16,263 bases of DNA from Cyclostephanos tholiformis (Eukaryota > Bacillariophyta > Thalassiosirophyceae > Thalassiosirales > Thalassiosiraceae), in assembly GCA_036939975.1 (NCBI GenBank), contig JALLPB010000744.1, forward strand, positions 1 through 16,263, given 5' to 3'. Within the stretch, counting starts at the first letter, position 1. Each line of letters opens with the position of its first letter. This document shows, one piece after another, positions 15,780-16,263 of the stretch. The position numbers and the translations under genes are program-made. Under the pieces are notes generated by a model, which searched no databases, was not told the DNA's origin, and was given only the letters and a program-made list of their open reading frames with translations.

Positions 15780-16263
15780 CTGCTGGTGGATGGCAGTTAC
15801 CATGAGGGAGGGGGGTTGGTAGTGATCTTTTTCAGTGTTGGTATCATAATTCGAAGTTGTTTTCCTGGCCCGACATACCAAGTAACATGTTCTCTGCTCT
15901 ATGGTCGTATGCAGACAAAAAACTTTGAACTTAAGAATTCCTCATTAAACTCCATATTGAACAAGCTGATTGGGGTTTTGCCACTGACGAAGTGTCTTTT
16001 CTCTCATTCTTTAGTATGAGTGGGTAGGTAAGATTTTTTGAGGGGAATGGGCTGAGAAAAGGGGGAAGGCTCTGTGGTATAGGGATTCACAGAAATGTAA
16101 TTCCTCCGCAAGCTGGATCTACATATTTTATCTGCCTATCTACTTAGTATTCAACTTGAGCCGGGCTGGACAACACGAGGCATGATGAGAGCATGAGTTG
16201 GTTTGGTGGTAAGAGGAGAAGGAGGAAGGTCGGATGTGTGTTGTGTTTTAGATGCGCCAAATA

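Larger units (their letters stand above)
13063..16263. other. Gene-poor, AT-richer region with decayed sequence
   Basis: No intact gene is supported over these 3.2 kb. Base composition shifts towards AT compared with the gene block on the left. Only short frames occur on both strands; those on the minus strand read more like decayed protein (Asp/Glu clusters, consistent frames interrupted by single stops). Diverged repeat copies and a GGATC-rich minisatellite, entered separately, lie at 14.2-15.4 kb. From about 15.8 kb to the right edge I see nothing recognisable. The content suggests old transposable-element or duplicated-gene debris. Confidence 0.55.

Noticed and set aside
15342..16019. Plus-strand frames of about 100-120 aa near the right edge.
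   Set aside because: Low-complexity or ordinary composition, no domain, no splice support; the minus strand there looks more like decayed coding sequence.

Overview
The window looks like nuclear DNA of a diatom or close stramenopile relative, probably a centric diatom. I infer this from short GT-AG introns (about 80-120 nt), one protein with a diatom-style bipartite plastid presequence, compact genes next to decayed Ty3/gypsy sequence, and eukaryote-only genes. No prokaryotic operon, tRNA, rRNA or CRISPR is visible.

Layout. 1 to about 2310 (minus strand): the 5' part of a broken Ty3/gypsy-like element (gag, protease, start of pol) running off the left edge, with an LTR-like stretch at about 2.0-2.3 kb. 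2438-13062: a gene-dense block of seven loci on strictly alternating strands. In order these are an SDHAF4-like succinate dehydrogenase assembly factor (+), a VAT1-like quinone oxidoreductase that is broken as read (-), a small plastid-targeted protein of unknown function (+), an AIMP1/EMAPII-type tRNA-binding protein (-), an alpha/beta hydrolase (+), a type II membrane protein resembling a glycosyltransferase (-), and the SSU-processome protein Sas10/UTP3 (+). 13063-16263: AT-richer DNA without an intact gene, holding decayed minus-strand reading frames, diverged repeats and a short GGATC-rich minisatellite.

The genes do not form a pathway: mitochondrial complex II assembly, redox, plastid, translation, hydrolysis, secretory pathway and ribosome biogenesis are mixed. 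Their link is architectural. The three divergent pairs have gaps of only 260-277 bp and the three convergent gaps are about 110-190 bp, so neighbours probably share promoters and 3' regions.

Most worth checking: a stop-free 285-nt intron of 3n length inside the Sas10 domain (an exitron candidate); a perfect 71-bp repeat around a single N that duplicates the SDHAF4 signature and is almost certainly an unmerged contig overlap; and the oxidoreductase, with three frame changes and one in-frame TAG in otherwise well-preserved protein sequence. I found no convincing new multi-gene system.
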